A stretch of 64,000 bases of DNA from Agrocybe praecox (GCA_964017145.1 OZ024844.1:2108001-2172000), one strand, 5' to 3'; shown: positions 46,553 to 57,733, numbered from the stretch's first letter. Made by a program: numbers and translations. Notes: a model not told the origin generated them from the letters alone.

Positions 46553-47607
46553 ATGCACACCAGCGAGTACGACTACCTTTTCAAGCTCCTCCTTATTGGG
46601 GACTCTGGTGTCGGCAAGGTATGAAAGAAGGGGCCCATGTTGCTTTTGGTTCTATTTACAATAGTATGTAGACTGACTGTCTTATACTCTGTAGTCTTGC
46701 TTGCTCTTGCGGTTCGCTGATGACACGTACACCGAGAGCTACATTAGCACCATTGGAGTGGACTTTAAGATCCGCACTATCGAGTTGGAAGGTAAAACCG
46801 TGAAACTACAAATTGTGAGTACGCTGGTCTTTATCTTCCATTTCTATCCTCTGGGGCAGGAGCTGCATTGCCAGTACTCGCCATGATCTGAGAGGCAGTT
46901 GTGACATGATTCCTGGGTCTACCTCTGGATACTGACTCCTTATTTTTCATTACTCCAGTGGGACACTGCAGGTAAGATAGCTATATCCATATCACTATGC
47001 TATGTTTCCTAAGCCATTTCTTTTGTAGGACAGGAACGTTTCCGCACGATCACTTCATCATACTACCGTGGTGCACATGGCATTATTGTAGTCTATGATG
47101 TTACCGACAACGGTCAGTCTGAAGCGATAAGCATTTCTTGCAGGAACTCATTCATATTAAGATACTTTCACCAATGTCAAGCAATGGCTCCAGGAAATTG
47201 ACAGATATGCATCAGAAGGAGTGAACAAGTTGCTGGTCGGTAATAAGTCTGATTTGACTGGGAAGAAAGTCGTCGAATACAGTGTTGCGAAGGTAAGCAA
47301 GCATATATTCGACTCGATTACAGCACACATGGGTTCTTATCGACTGCCTCTAGGAATTTGCTGACCAATTGAACATCCCATTCCTGGAGACATCTGCGAA
47401 GAATGCCACAAATGTAGAGCAGGCTTTCTTGACCATGGCCAAACAAATCAAAGACCGGTAAGCATGGCCTATCAGGTATTTGTTCTCTAGCTGATTCTAG
47501 TTCGCTGTAGCATGGGCTCCAGCTCGACACCCTCAGGGGCTGCCAAATCTTCGACTGTCACTCCTGGTCAAACTGTGCAGTCTCAACAATCAGGCGGGTG
47601 CTGTTAA
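46553..47607 (+). CDS. YPT1: Rab GTPase YPT1 (Rab1)
   Basis: Eight exons. Exon 1 is [20 protein letters not shown] with GK (46553-46618), the P-loop. Next come [20 protein letters not shown] and the Rab1 effector loop [21 protein letters not shown] 13-nt exon (46959-46971) carries the switch-II motif WDTAG, joined to [20 protein letters not shown] and VYDVTDN. Then [37 protein letters not shown] (NKxD), [20 protein letters not shown] (SAK), [15 protein letters not shown], and a tail ending QSQQSGGCC, the double-Cys geranylgeranylation site. Ypt1 drives ER-to-Golgi and intra-Golgi traffic and autophagy. The prenylating enzyme subunit (RabGGTase alpha) is also in this window at 63040. Confidence 0.96.
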
Positions 47608-48137
47608 ATGCTGCTACGTACCTGGAGTGTGTCTGTCGGCTTTTTCACGTGTTCTCCTACCGAGTTGCACTATTGGAATATGCAACTTTAGAGGGCGTGT
47701 CTTGATTTTACATATATCGCCCTTTACGTATACACCCTATTGGACTCGTTTCTTTCTTTCCTCTATCTACATGTTGTGTTTCTCCTCCTGTTTGATATTT
47801 GGCGCGTTTGCAGTTATTTCCGAAAGGCTATAATCATAAGTTCTCGTCTATGAATTTATCCTGTTATGCGCTGTAAACACACATTGGCCATTATTTTGTA
47901 TGCTACTTTACGCAGAGTAGAATTATGCATTGATTCTTGATTCTTGATTGTTCCTCGAGGTTTAAAACTGAGTTTATGACGAATAGTGCCAAACGCGTGA
48001 CTTTTTCGTTGCCATCAATTACCGCGAAACTAAAGCTTCTACTACCTTTCTATTCAACTTTTCTGGTCCTGCACAATTTGGTAGGTCTTGCGAACTCTAA
48101 GACAGTTTGAACGCCATTAAATCAATTATCAGTGGAA
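47608..48137. other. Spacer between YPT1 and mL49
   Basis: 530 bp, with the YPT1 3' UTR (AT-rich, including a tgattcttgattcttgattg tandem at 47932-47950) and the mL49 promoter. No gene is supported. Confidence 0.4.
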
Positions 48138-48596
48138 ATGTTGTCAACACTCTCAAGGAGAATCCCTTCTCAACTCTCCCGGACCATTCCATCCCGTTCG
48201 TATTCCGAGCTAGCCACTGAAGCCAGTTCTTCAGTGTCATCGATTCCAACGCCTCCACCTACCAAAAAGAACACCCGTCCTTATTTTGTTCCACGAAACA
48301 CCAGAGGGAACCTTCCTGTTTACACGGATGTACGGAATGCGGGAGGTCGTCATTTGGTCCTTGTTCGCAACATAGAGGGCAACATTTCCGTACGTGCATT
48401 TCCATTCTAGTTATTGCGCTGAAAGGTTGAATTATTCCAGGCGCTTGCTGAGGACCTGTCACAATCGTTGTTTGAAAAAGACACACATGAAGCTTCTAAG
48501 ATGAAAATTCAATTGGCTCAGTCAAAACACCTTGTAATCTCAGGTGGTCGCTGGAAAAACCACGTCGCTGCATGGTTAAAGGAAAGAGGCTTCTGA
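48138..48596 (+). CDS. IMG2: Mitochondrial ribosomal protein mL49 (IMG2)
   Basis: Two exons. The presequence MLSTLSRRIPSQLSRTIPSR is basic and Ser-rich. The mL49 core follows: RPYFVPRNTRGNLPVYTDVR, NAGGRHLVLVRNIEGNIS, and after a 46-60 bp intron ALAEDLSQSLFEKDTHEASK, IQLAQSKHLVISGGRWKNHV, AAWLKERGF with the stop at 48594-48596. mL49 is a large-subunit mitoribosome protein; in yeast Img2 is needed for mtDNA maintenance. The ATG at 48138 starts the presequence and the length of about 135 residues is normal. Confidence 0.92.
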
Positions 48597-48750
48597 GGTA
48601 TGGGTTGCATGAAGATGCACGGTGTTCGTATATGTCCCTTCAAAATGTTAATTATTATATACAATATCATTACGGCTAGAGGTAGTGTGCGGAGGGCAAG
48701 AACAGACAACGACAACTTCAGGGTATAAGAATATGCAATACATTTTTCAA

Positions 48751-50547
48751 TTATACATCTACAAGATCCTTGGCGTCAATTCCCAAACTTCCCGTCTTCG
48801 CTTTTTCCAATTGGCTATTTGCTACAAGACGCCTAGCCTCAGCAGCCTGAAGGTCAATGGTAGCCATGTCGAGCTCATGGAGCGCTCTCTGAAGACCTTT
48901 CATTTGTTGAAGATATTGGGGAGTATAGCACGGCTTATGTGGATGTTTCGCAAGCTGAAAGTAGGTTCAATCAATCGTGAACAATGATCTGAGAAAGCAG
49001 AAAGTATCACGCACCTCCAATTCCAACTCTGCCATGTACTTGGGAGGCTGGTACTTTGGTATCTTTGGAAGCCTGAGGTCATGATCGACTTTTGCTGATA
49101 CTGGACTGGAAAATGCGGGTTCGGGTTGAAAATTGCGGCGCGGTTCTCTTGGAGGATAATCTCTTGGAGGATGTGAATTCGAAGAGGAGTATTGAGTGGC
49201 TATTGGTCTGGGATGATTCCGAGGGGCCCTGGGTGGAGAACGAGGCTTGGATGGCGATGGCGAATGCAGGACCCTGTTGCGTTGCGGTCCTGTTGGAATA
49301 CCTCGCTGATCATACTGACGAGGGGATCTAGGAGGAGAGCGTCTGGCCTGAGTTGGTGCTGCTGTTGATGGTGATGGTTTCGTGGGGGAAAGTTCAGTGA
49401 CTTCCATTTTCTTATCGTCAACCTCCGTTTTTTGCTCAACAATAGGTGTAGCAGTATTAATCTCAAGAACAAGGGGTGATAAAGGAGAAGGGGTTAATAT
49501 TGGTGCTGCTGGAGGAACCTCGAGAGCATCAACCTCCATTGCTTCGGACTTCTTCACTTCCATGTCCGTGTTTGTGATTTCTTCTGCACCAATTTCGCCA
49601 GCTTCAATCATTGTTAAAGACTCTAGCGGTGGCTTGTTGTCAGAAGAGGGTGGTTCGGAATCCTGTTGTTCGGCCTTCACTTCTGATTTTTCTTCAGCAG
49701 AACCTACTTCCATTGCATCGTTTACCGTTGGAGCAGATGGCATTGGGTGTTTCGCCTCATGCTGTTGTTCTTTGGGATTGGGAGACTCAACATTACCCGT
49801 TCGTTTGTTCGGGCTCGGTGATCTATCTCGTGAGGGAGGGCGCCGATAGGGTGAACGGGGGCGCGAAGTAGGTTCAAGCGAGTGGTTTCCTAGTCTGACA
49901 CGTCTATATGGAGGCGGAGACGAACGACGAGGACTTTTACTCCGAGAACGATGTCTGGAACGCGGTGGAGGTGAAGGTGAATATCTGCGCCGTGGCGGGG
50001 AGCGCGAATCACGTCTAGGAGGGCCAGGACCTGAGAGCCTCACAAAATTAAATATAGTACATCTAAAAAAGCGCGTAAAACATACCAGGTCGTCGGAATG
50101 AAGGAGAGGGACCTCTGCAATTGACAAGATTAACGGTTTCCAAGGGTTATAAGATGGAATTCACCTTCTGTACGGCGGTCTATCCCTTTCATATGGACGT
50201 CTATCTCTATCTAGCGAGCGCCGCCTAGGACTTCGGCTATAGTCACGATCTCGGGGTGCAGGCCTACGGTCTCTGTCTCTATCTCTATCATAGTCTCGAG
50301 GTCGATTTCTACTATCGTAGTCCCGTCGATCAGCATCCCTTCTGTCGTACCCGCCTGGAACATATGTATCCAGTCTTCGTGGCGGAGGGTGGTAGGGTCT
50401 ATCAACATCAGGATGTCGGTCACGAAAGCGGCCTAGAGGCGCCATAGGTTGAGCAGAACGTCGGTCGCGGTCGCGATCATCAATTGGAAGTCGACGTTCA
50501 TCAGGCAGCCTTGGAGGAGTTTTTGGCCTTGGAGGCAGGCTGGCCAT
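48751..50547 (-). CDS. RD/RS-rich low-complexity protein, putative splicing-related
   Basis: Four or more exons. The N-terminal part is Arg-Asp repeats (DRDRDRRSAQPMAPLGRFRD, SRNRPRDYDRDRDRDRRPAP). An exon of only 29 nt (50086-50114) encodes GPSPSFRRP. Then an SR/RS region (RRYSPSPPPRSRHRSRSKSP), a long acidic disordered middle (VEIN-like, DALEVPPAAPILTPSPLSPL) and a conserved-looking C-terminus: RLPKIPKYQPPKYMAELELE joined to LAKHPHKPCYTPQYLQQMKG, LQRALHELDMATIDLQAAEA. Such RS/RD proteins often belong to spliceosomal assemblies, but no RRM is visible and I assign no function. The C-terminal helical block is the best search handle. It is head to head with SRPRA. Confidence 0.7.
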
Positions 50548-50715
50548 GGTTGTTGAGTGTGATATTGTACAGGATTGTAATGTAAAGACCAATTAATGTG
50601 AGGCCAATGCCAAATACCGACAAATACTAAAATGACCTGTAAGGTTGTATTACTATCGAATCTCGACTCTACACAGAACTTGAAGGCAGAACAAGTTTAC
50701 CCCTCTAATCTAATC
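50548..50715. promoter_or_regulatory. 168-bp bidirectional promoter, RS-rich gene / SRP receptor
   Basis: Two ATGs point away from each other with 168 bp between them. No TATA box is seen. Confidence 0.5.
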
Positions 50716-53388
50716 ATGCTTGACCATTGCTCAATATCTCATAAAGGTCTTTATATTCTACTTTTCAATTATCGTCTTCTGACACCTTATCCAGGCGGGA
50801 TAGTTCTATGGTCCCGGTCTTTCACCCCTGACGCGGCGCAGCTTGCATCTTCTTCAGCGTCTCCTGTCAACTCTCTTATACGTGAAGCGTTAATTGAGGG
50901 TCGAACAGCGGAAGAAAAGTATGAAAAGGATGGCTACGCTGTCAAGTGGACGTTTGTCAATGACCTCGAGCTAATCTTCGTGGTATGTGGTCTTTCAATG
51001 ATCTAAGCTACGGGCTGTCCTAACGTCGTTCAGGTGGCATATCAACGAATTTTACAACTTACGTACGTCGATGAGCTACTGGCTGCCATGAAGCGATTGT
51101 TTGTCCAATATTTCGAATCAACTGTGGCGTCATTCGTAGCGTCCCTACATAATGCCAATAGCGTAACTAAATCAACCGCGGTACATGGTGCTACATGGGA
51201 CTTCGCAAAAGCATTTGAACGCTGGGATCTCCTATTTGACAAGCTTCTCAAAGGCCTTGAAGAAAAAGCTGCCAAGGTGCGTCCCACTACATTTCGATCG
51301 TGGTCCTAGTATTTATTTTCCTGTCCGTAGGACCGTAAATTTCGCCTCCGGCCAGCAACTCGACCAGCAGCTGAGGATTACTCTCCTCCCTCAGAAGACT
51401 CTGATACTGGCATGTTCTGATCCTTTTCATTAAATCACATCTAATTTCATTATTTTCAATACTTAGCACCCACAATGGATACGGACACTCCGCAGGACGA
51501 ACAACAAATTGCTCGAAACATTCAAGCCCTGAAAAGCCGGCTACGAGGGCGAGCGGGACGTCGTGGAGGGCGTGGAGGGGGTCGTATCGTATCGGGGGCG
51601 GGTAAAGAGAGCGCACCCGAGTCCGAGTATGTTGTTTTCTCCTTTGGCAAGTTTTGATACCAACGATGGTGAATATAGTTCTGATACGCAACCCAAACGC
51701 AAATCCAAAGCCAAGGTGCAACGAAAGTGGGGAGATGAAGCGCCTACAGAGTCCGACATGGCGTCACTAGACTTCAGTGTCGACAAGCCTGACTCTTCTG
51801 GAGGCGCGAATATAGGTTCGCATGATCTCCAATCATTGGTCGACCAGTCATCTCTAGGTACAAGGACTCAAGATGGTCTATATGAAGTCAAAGACTGGGA
51901 TTTCTCCAGAGACAAAAGCTCCAACGACGATGCAGATGATGCTATTGCGAGAGCGTTGAAACCACTCGACTCCAAAACTACGGCCGCAGAAGGTTCTTTG
52001 GGAGCGTTCAGTTCAATCTTTGCTCGACTCACTGGAACGAAAGTGCTTTCTGAGGCGGATTTAAAACCCGTTCTAGAAGCTATGAAGCAACACCTTATGA
52101 AAAAGAATGTTGCTATGGACATCGCAGAAAAAGTTTGTGAAGGCGTTGGCGAAGGCCTTGTTGGAAAAAAAGTCGGGGGATTCCAAAGTGAGCAACATTC
52201 ACTAGTATCCATGTCGAACTGCTCATCGAACAATCTACAGCAATCAACAACGCAGTGCGGATGGCACTTTCGACATCATTGACACGAATACTGACACCGA
52301 AGACTTCGACCGACTTGCTGTTATCGATCCGAACGAAGTTAACTGCACCTTTACCATCTAATCAGCAACGAATACCGTATAGTATTGCGTTTGTCGGTGT
52401 CAATGGAGTTGGGAAAAGCACAAACCTGTCAAAAGTTTGCTTTTGGCTCATCCAAAATGGCTTGCGCGTTCTTATAGCCGCTTGCGATACTTTCAGGTGG
52501 GTATAAGTTGTTGTGCGAATGAATCTCCGATCTTACAAGCTCTCTTTCAACGCAGGAGTGGCGCTGTAGAGCAACTGAGAGTTCATGTGCGTAACCTGAG
52601 TATGCTGGGCGTCAACGGTGCAACAGATAGCAAAGGTCGCGTGGAGCTCTTCGAAAGAGGTTATGGCAAAGACGCTGCAGGTATCGCCCGAGAGGCGATC
52701 AACCATGGTAGGTGCTCGAACACCTTCACCCCCAGCCAATCTTAACCTTGTTAGCTCGCGATAACGATTTTGATGTGGTTCTTATCGACACTGCTGGCAG
52801 AATGCAAGATAACGAGGTTAGCATTACTGTTTATTATTCACTTGCTGGCGCAGTTTTGACATCGTTTATATAGCCATTAATGCGTGCTTTAGCCAAGGTA
52901 ATCAGTTACAACGCTGCCCCCCCGTCCTAAAAATGTTCATATTTCTGCAATAGCTTGTCTCGGTGAACAACCCGGACAAAATTATATTCGTCGGCGAAGC
53001 GTTAGTAGGTAACGAAGCAGTAGACCAACTGACAAAATTCGACCGCGCCCTGCGCGACTTTTCGTCTGCCTCCGGCGCTGGCAAAGGTCGTGGAATTGAC
53101 GGAATGCTTGTTACAAAATGGGATACTGTAGACGACAAAGTACAGTCCCTTTCTACACCTTCAAAAAAGCTTTTATCCAAAAATTTATTCATTTATTCTC
53201 GTAGGTTGGGGCAGCCCTGTCAATGACCTATGTAACCGGACAACCCATCATATTTGTGGGCTGTGGTCAGGTGCGAATTTAAATCTATGAAATTTTGTTT
53301 TTAGCTAAACGAATCAATTGCTCAGACATATACGGACTTGCGACAATTGAGGGTCGCAAACGTTGTCCAGGCGATTTTGAAAGATTGA
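50716..53388 (+). CDS. SRP101: Signal recognition particle receptor alpha subunit (SRPRA/SRP101)
   Basis: MLDHCSISHK joined to GGIVLWSRSFTPDAAQLASS starts the N-terminal SRX domain (longin fold, binds SRbeta): YAVKWTFVNDLELIFVVAYQ, LTYVDELLAAMKRLFVQYFE. A Gly/Arg and acidic linker follows (SRLRGRAGRRGGRGGGRIVS). The NG domain has FSSIFARLTGTKVLSEADLK, the G1 loop SIAFVGVNGVGKSTNLSKVC, FR joined to SGAVEQLRVHVRNLSML, YGKDAAGIAREAI, G3 VVLIDTAGRMQDNEP, GEALVGNEAVDQLTKFDRAL, G4 GMLVTKWDTVDDKVGAALSM, G5 TYVTGQPIIFVGCGQTYTDL. This is the GTPase that docks SRP and the ribosome at the ER. The stop is at 53386-53388. At least nine introns; all GTPase motifs are intact. Confidence 0.94.
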
Positions 53389-53806
53389 TGGAACATTCTC
53401 CCCAACCCTTCACCTATTTATACTGTATACAATTCTTCTACATATGCCCATGACTTTTGTATGTACATATACCGTTCGAAGCGAAGGAGGCCTTCGAAAT
53501 ATTATTCTAACTTATTTATGTATTCTAACATCGGAAGACTGGTGGAGGAAAAGTCGGGATATGGTAAAGTGCGTTCTGTGTTACATATAAGAACGGATAT
53601 TGATGAACTGTTTGTGAAGGACAACAAAATTGGAAAGGGTGTGTCTTTTCCAAGATGAGAACGTAACCCAGGCAAGAGAAGAATAGTACAACAGATCGTT
53701 GTTACAGAGCAGTGGGGAAGAGGTGTAGTAATACAGGTATCAAAGATATCCAGAAGCTGGTATACGAAACGTCACTGAAAATAAGGATAAATAAATATAG
53801 GGCAAA
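53389..53806. other. Convergent 3' spacer (SRPRA / mucin-like gene)
   Basis: 418 bp between converging stops; both 3' UTRs. Open frames at 53461-53658 and 53712-53894 (+) overlap the neighbour's exon and show no coding features. Confidence 0.45.
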
Positions 53807-54901
53807 TCAATCAAACGGCGATTTCTCCTGCACATGGACGAATGATTTTGGGATGGGAGGAGGGGATGAGGGGGTGAAATTAGAGTGGTTATAAATCGAC
53901 TGGGTGTCGTAGTTTGCATCGTCCAGCTGACGGAATTGAGATTGAAGGCTGTTGGTGTTGCTTCTGGTAAGGCCAAAAGGTGAAACTACTCCGCGAGGGT
54001 TAGAAAGGAATTCGGCGGACGGCGCAATTCTAGTATGACGACGACGACGACGGTAGAACCAAATACCAATTAGAAGGAGGAGGATAAGACAGATGCCCCC
54101 GACGACGCCACCCACGATGCCACCGACATTGGAACCCGTGGAGGCGTGGGATGTTGCAACATTGCCGTCGACATTCGAAGAACTTGTAGCAGTGTTCGTA
54201 GGAGCGAGAATGCCAAGGTCGCCAGACCCAGTAGGGGTATAATCTGGTCCAAATGAGTTCAAACCAGTCGATATGTGAGCGACAGTATTGTCTCCATCCG
54301 ATGTAACTTGGTTGTTAGCTACAATCTGAGGTGTTGAGGTTGAGTCCGAGTTGGAAAGATTAGTAGATGATGGTTGGGACGCGCTAGGTTGTAACAAGCT
54401 TGAGGTACTGCTAGGTGAGGGTCCGGTATTATCTGGTGATGAGGTTTGGGATGTTTCTTGAACTGGAGTATTTCCGTTATTTGGAGTAGTTTCAACGGGA
54501 GAAGAAGTAAGGGGGGTAAATGGGGCAGGGTTAATCACAGACGTGCTCGTAGTTGGTAAGGAATCAACAGCGGTGGATACATTCGTCGGAGTTGGCGCAG
54601 GTGTCGTACTGGTAGTTTTGCCTTTAGATTTAGGGGGGGGGATACAGAAGGCTGTCAGATAGTATATGAAATAAAATCAATTGAGATTTCTTAATGTGCC
54701 AAACAGAATAATACATACGAGGATGGCAGGATTTGTCTTCCTTGAAAGTACGGTCCTGCCTGCGCACCAAGGTATTTAGCTTGAGGTGCCGACGTGACCA
54801 CTGTTAGCACCAGAATGTAAACGCGCATAGTATCAGACAGACGATGAGAAACCTACCGAAGAATTATGAGGTATATCTGGGGGTGAACTAGAGGGTATCA
54901 T
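53807..54901 (-). CDS. Mucin-like single-pass membrane protein (Ser/Thr-rich, MID2/WSC-sensor-like architecture)
   Basis: A Ser/Thr/Pro-rich ectodomain (TTSTTPAPTPTNVSTAVDSL, TSSPDNTGPSPSSTSSLLQP) leads to a glycine-rich segment and one membrane span, GGIVGGVVGGICLILLLLIG, then a basic stop-transfer (WFYRRRRRHTRIAP) and a cytosolic tail (PRGVVSPFGLTRSNTNSLQS) ending VQEKSPFD. This is the architecture of fungal surface stress sensors, but no WSC Cys domain is visible. The N-terminus is uncertain: joining exons in frame gives MIPSSSPPDIPHNSS, then a basic stretch ending KSCHPPFCIPPPKSKGK. An alternative ATG (54823) would give a hydrophobic signal-like start (MRVYILVLTVVTSA), but its frame does not join the ectodomain. 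A nine-C homopolymer (54633-54641) lies in the junction exon and could hide a one-base error. Confidence 0.65.
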
Positions 54902-55115
54902 AGAGTGAGCGTGTAGAGTAGGGACAGACAGGAAAGAAAGGTTGGTGATGGTGAGAGAGAAAGATGAGATTCATTGAAGGCGCTCATGAATGATTGATAT
55001 GATCATTTCACCAACGCGCCATTCTATCACGGCAATCACTACATAGCTGACAAATCAAATTCCCACAGGCTAAATCTAAATTAGGACCCATGACGCGGTC
55101 TTCCCTAACTTGCTT
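54902..55115. promoter_or_regulatory. Bidirectional promoter, mucin-like gene / GLO2
   Basis: 214 bp between divergent gene starts. No clear elements. Confidence 0.4.
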
Positions 55116-56191
55116 ATGTTTTGCTTCCGTCGTGTCTTTTCCCGCATTCACAGCCCTTTCCACATCCAATATCGTACAATGAAGGTCGTCCCCGTTCCTG
55201 TACGCGATGACAACTATGCGTATCTTTTAATCGACGAGTCTACCAACAAGGCAGCAGCAGTCGACCCTTACGACGTCGGCAAAGTCGCTGTTGCCGCACA
55301 GGAACACGGGGTTGAGATAGTTGCAGGATTAACAACCCACCATCACTTCGACCATAGCGGGGGAAACGAAGTATTACTCTCTGCATCCAATTCCGAAACC
55401 TTCATTTGCTGATCATTCTCTCATATCTTCTAGGCTTTTGTACGTTACCACATCTAGATTCTATCGTGTGATGAGTTTCAAACTCAACTCTTCTGCTAGG
55501 CTTCAAAGTACCCAGGCATTCCGATTTATGGAGGAAGTGACAAGGTCACCCAACTGACAAACCTTGTCAAAGACAAAGACGAATTTACGATTGGCAATAA
55601 CATCCATGTCAAGTGAATAGTTCTTCGATTTGTGGACTTTGCCCATCATTCATTTAATCACGATCTGATTAGATGCTTAGCCACGCCCTGCCACACCCAA
55701 GATTCTATCTGCTATTATACGACTGATAAAGTTGACAAATCACATCCAGGAGGTGTCTTCACGGGTGACACTCTTTTCATGGCAGGTTGTGGTCGTTTCT
55801 TCGAAGGCGTGGGAGAAGAAATGGACAAGGCTCTCACCTACTTGGGAACTCTTCCAGATGAAACGATCGTATACAACGGTCACGAATATACTGGTGGCAG
55901 CCTAGCCTTTGGAAAGCATGTAGATCCTAGCAATGATGGCCTGGCGAGACTAGCGAAAATAGCGCAAGATAACAAGATCACAACTGGTTTGACCACCATT
56001 GGAGATGAGAAAGAGTGGAACGTGTTTATGCGCTTGGATAGTGAGGCTGTTAGGTTAGTTGGCTGTCCTCAACTGTTGAAAACAAGGTTTCATAAGAATT
56101 CATCAGGAAAGCAACCTCGGCGGATGATACCACCCCGAGGAACGTTATCATGGATGCCCTCAGAGACCAGAAGAACAAGTTCCGGGGGTGA
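55116..56191 (+). CDS. GLO2: Glyoxalase II (hydroxyacylglutathione hydrolase)
   Basis: Metallo-beta-lactamase fold enzyme that hydrolyses S-D-lactoylglutathione. Landmarks are TMKVVPVPVRDDNYAYLLID, the zinc motif LTTHHHFDHSGG (THxHxDH), ASKYPGIPIYGGS, CLATPCHTQDSICYY, VFTGDTLFMAGCGRFFEG, LPDETIVYNGHEYTGG and the C-terminal KATSADDTTPRNVIMDALRD with QKNKFRG. The N-terminus has a mitochondrial presequence (MFCFRRVFSRIHSPFHIQYR) ahead of a second in-frame ATG at 55179 that starts exactly at the conserved cytosolic MKVVPVPV. Between GNE and ASKYPG, introns 55371-55433 and 55440-55499 flank a 6-nt exon, GCTTTT (55434-55439), coding Ala-Phe. Without it the frame is kept but the strictly conserved NEAFASKYP motif loses AF. 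The stop is at 56189-56191. Confidence 0.93.
55434..55439 (+). other. 6-nt micro-exon of GLO2
   Basis: GCTTTT flanked by acceptor ctag and donor gtacgt, supplying Ala-Phe in the family motif NEAFASKYP. See findings. Confidence 0.75.
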
Positions 56192-56424
56192 GTTAGCTTC
56201 GATGAGTGCACAAGTAGATTGCTTCAAGTCTCGCATATATATTTCGATAGTCCACGCCTATAGGCAGACAGTTATCATGGGCAACGTAACAAGTTATATA
56301 TATAAATCCAGGTATGATTTGTCAAGTACAATATTGAATTTCTGGGGTTTGTAGCCTTGGGATGTTTGGCAAGAAAAAAAACATAACGTTTTTCGTCATC
56401 AGATCCGGTCGTAATCGTAACCAC

Positions 56425-57310
56425 CTAAAGGCCGACCATCTTTTGTACTGCAGAGCGAGCATATGGGATGTATGACAGTGTGTACCAGGTATAAGCTAAG
56501 AACTGGATAATGACAAAAACTAGAAGGATTGGATTAATAACACTCAGCATCCAGGAAACTGAAGACGAGAAACAAACGGCTTACTGATGCATAACACCTA
56601 AGGTTAGAAAACCGGAGGAATAGTAAGCAGTTAGATGGCTATGCTAATCGAACCCGGGAGAGATCACGACTCACCCCGTTCTTCAAAGCAAATGCGCCGA
56701 CCAGCACAAGGGCAATAGAAGCTATCAGGACTATGGAAGCAATGACACGAACAGGTTTAAACATCTATGTTTTCGTTCAGCTCATACACCCAACGACCCG
56801 CGGAGAAGAAGCGCTTACAAGTTGGACTTGTTTGAAGAACTGGAATCACTGGTCAACAGAGAATAAACTATCGAGAGTATACTGGAACGTACCCCAATGA
56901 GGAAGCCTGTGCCAACGAGAGAGATTATTGTGCCCAGGACATATAGAACTAGATGCAGTCAATCAAGCGCTCAGAAACTAACCGACAGCTGAGAGCCTGA
57001 CAAGATGAGTGTTACTACTCACCAGCAAATAACGTCAACATCCCAAAGAATAGAACTATTGATCCCAGTAAACTGAGGACAAAACCAAAGAGTAGACTGT
57101 ACATAGAAAGTCGAAACGCCGTTTGGAATCAACGAGGTAGGATATAACGATTAGCACAAAATCAAGAGCGCACCATATCCCAAAACCATAAAGTCGTGTC
57201 GTACGTGATAGTCCAAAAGATTTAAAGGCAGAGTCGCCCTCGAAGAACGAAGTGTCGGGAATGATATTGGTGCCTGTTCCGGCCTCGAGATTGAACCATC
57301 CTTTCGCCAT
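56425..57310 (-). CDS. SFT2: Sft2-like Golgi membrane protein
   Basis: The start is MAKGWFNLEAGTGTNIIPDT, SFFEGDSAFKSFGLSRTTRL, YGFGIWCALDFVLIVIS, the typical Sft2 N-terminus with conserved FGLSRTTRLYGF before the first span. Further exons carry MFKPVRVIASIVLIASIALV with LVGAFALKNG, and the end VIIQFLAYTWYTLSYIPYAR, SAVQKMVGL (stop 56425-56427). Four membrane spans are expected. Sft2 is a tetraspan Golgi protein needed for endosome-to-Golgi vesicle fusion. It is broken into about eight small exons, so single frames give only the N- and C-terminal pieces; the middle exons (56830-57050) are assigned from position and family order. Confidence 0.88.
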
Positions 57311-57733
57311 AATTTGAGAAGATTATTGACTTTGTGAGGTTTGTTGTAGGGGAGAACAAAGAGAAGTACTATAGGATTTCTTTGGCGATGGATTGCACGA
57401 GAGCTGTGCCAGCAGCGAAGTCGCAGGAGGAAGAAGCGAGGCCGCAGCGAGATGGTTGGCAGTGACAAGAAACCCTTGCTAAAACAAGGCTTGGCCACAT
57501 ACTGATATTTATCACGTGAGTAATGTAGCCACGCGTAAGTAATTTAAAGCCGATGCCCGGCATATATTATCACATCAAAATGAACAATGTTTTCGGAATC
57601 ATAAAAACAGTACACACAAAGAAAGACGTAGCATATCGTAGCAGAATAATGTGTAAACAAGTAAGTGGTATATCTATCATTCATGGCCATCGGAGTATCA
57701 AACTCAGCAAGATCATTAATTACTTCAACCAGA
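57311..57733. other. SFT2 promoter and EDC4 3' spacer
   Basis: 423 bp. Includes the 5' end of SFT2 and the 3' UTR of the EDC4-like gene. The open frames crossing it are antisense or out-of-frame shadows. Confidence 0.4.

Noticed and set aside
49092..49871. Long forward frames inside the RS-rich gene
   Set aside because: They are complements of biased SR/acidic codons; exons on the minus strand splice into one coherent protein.
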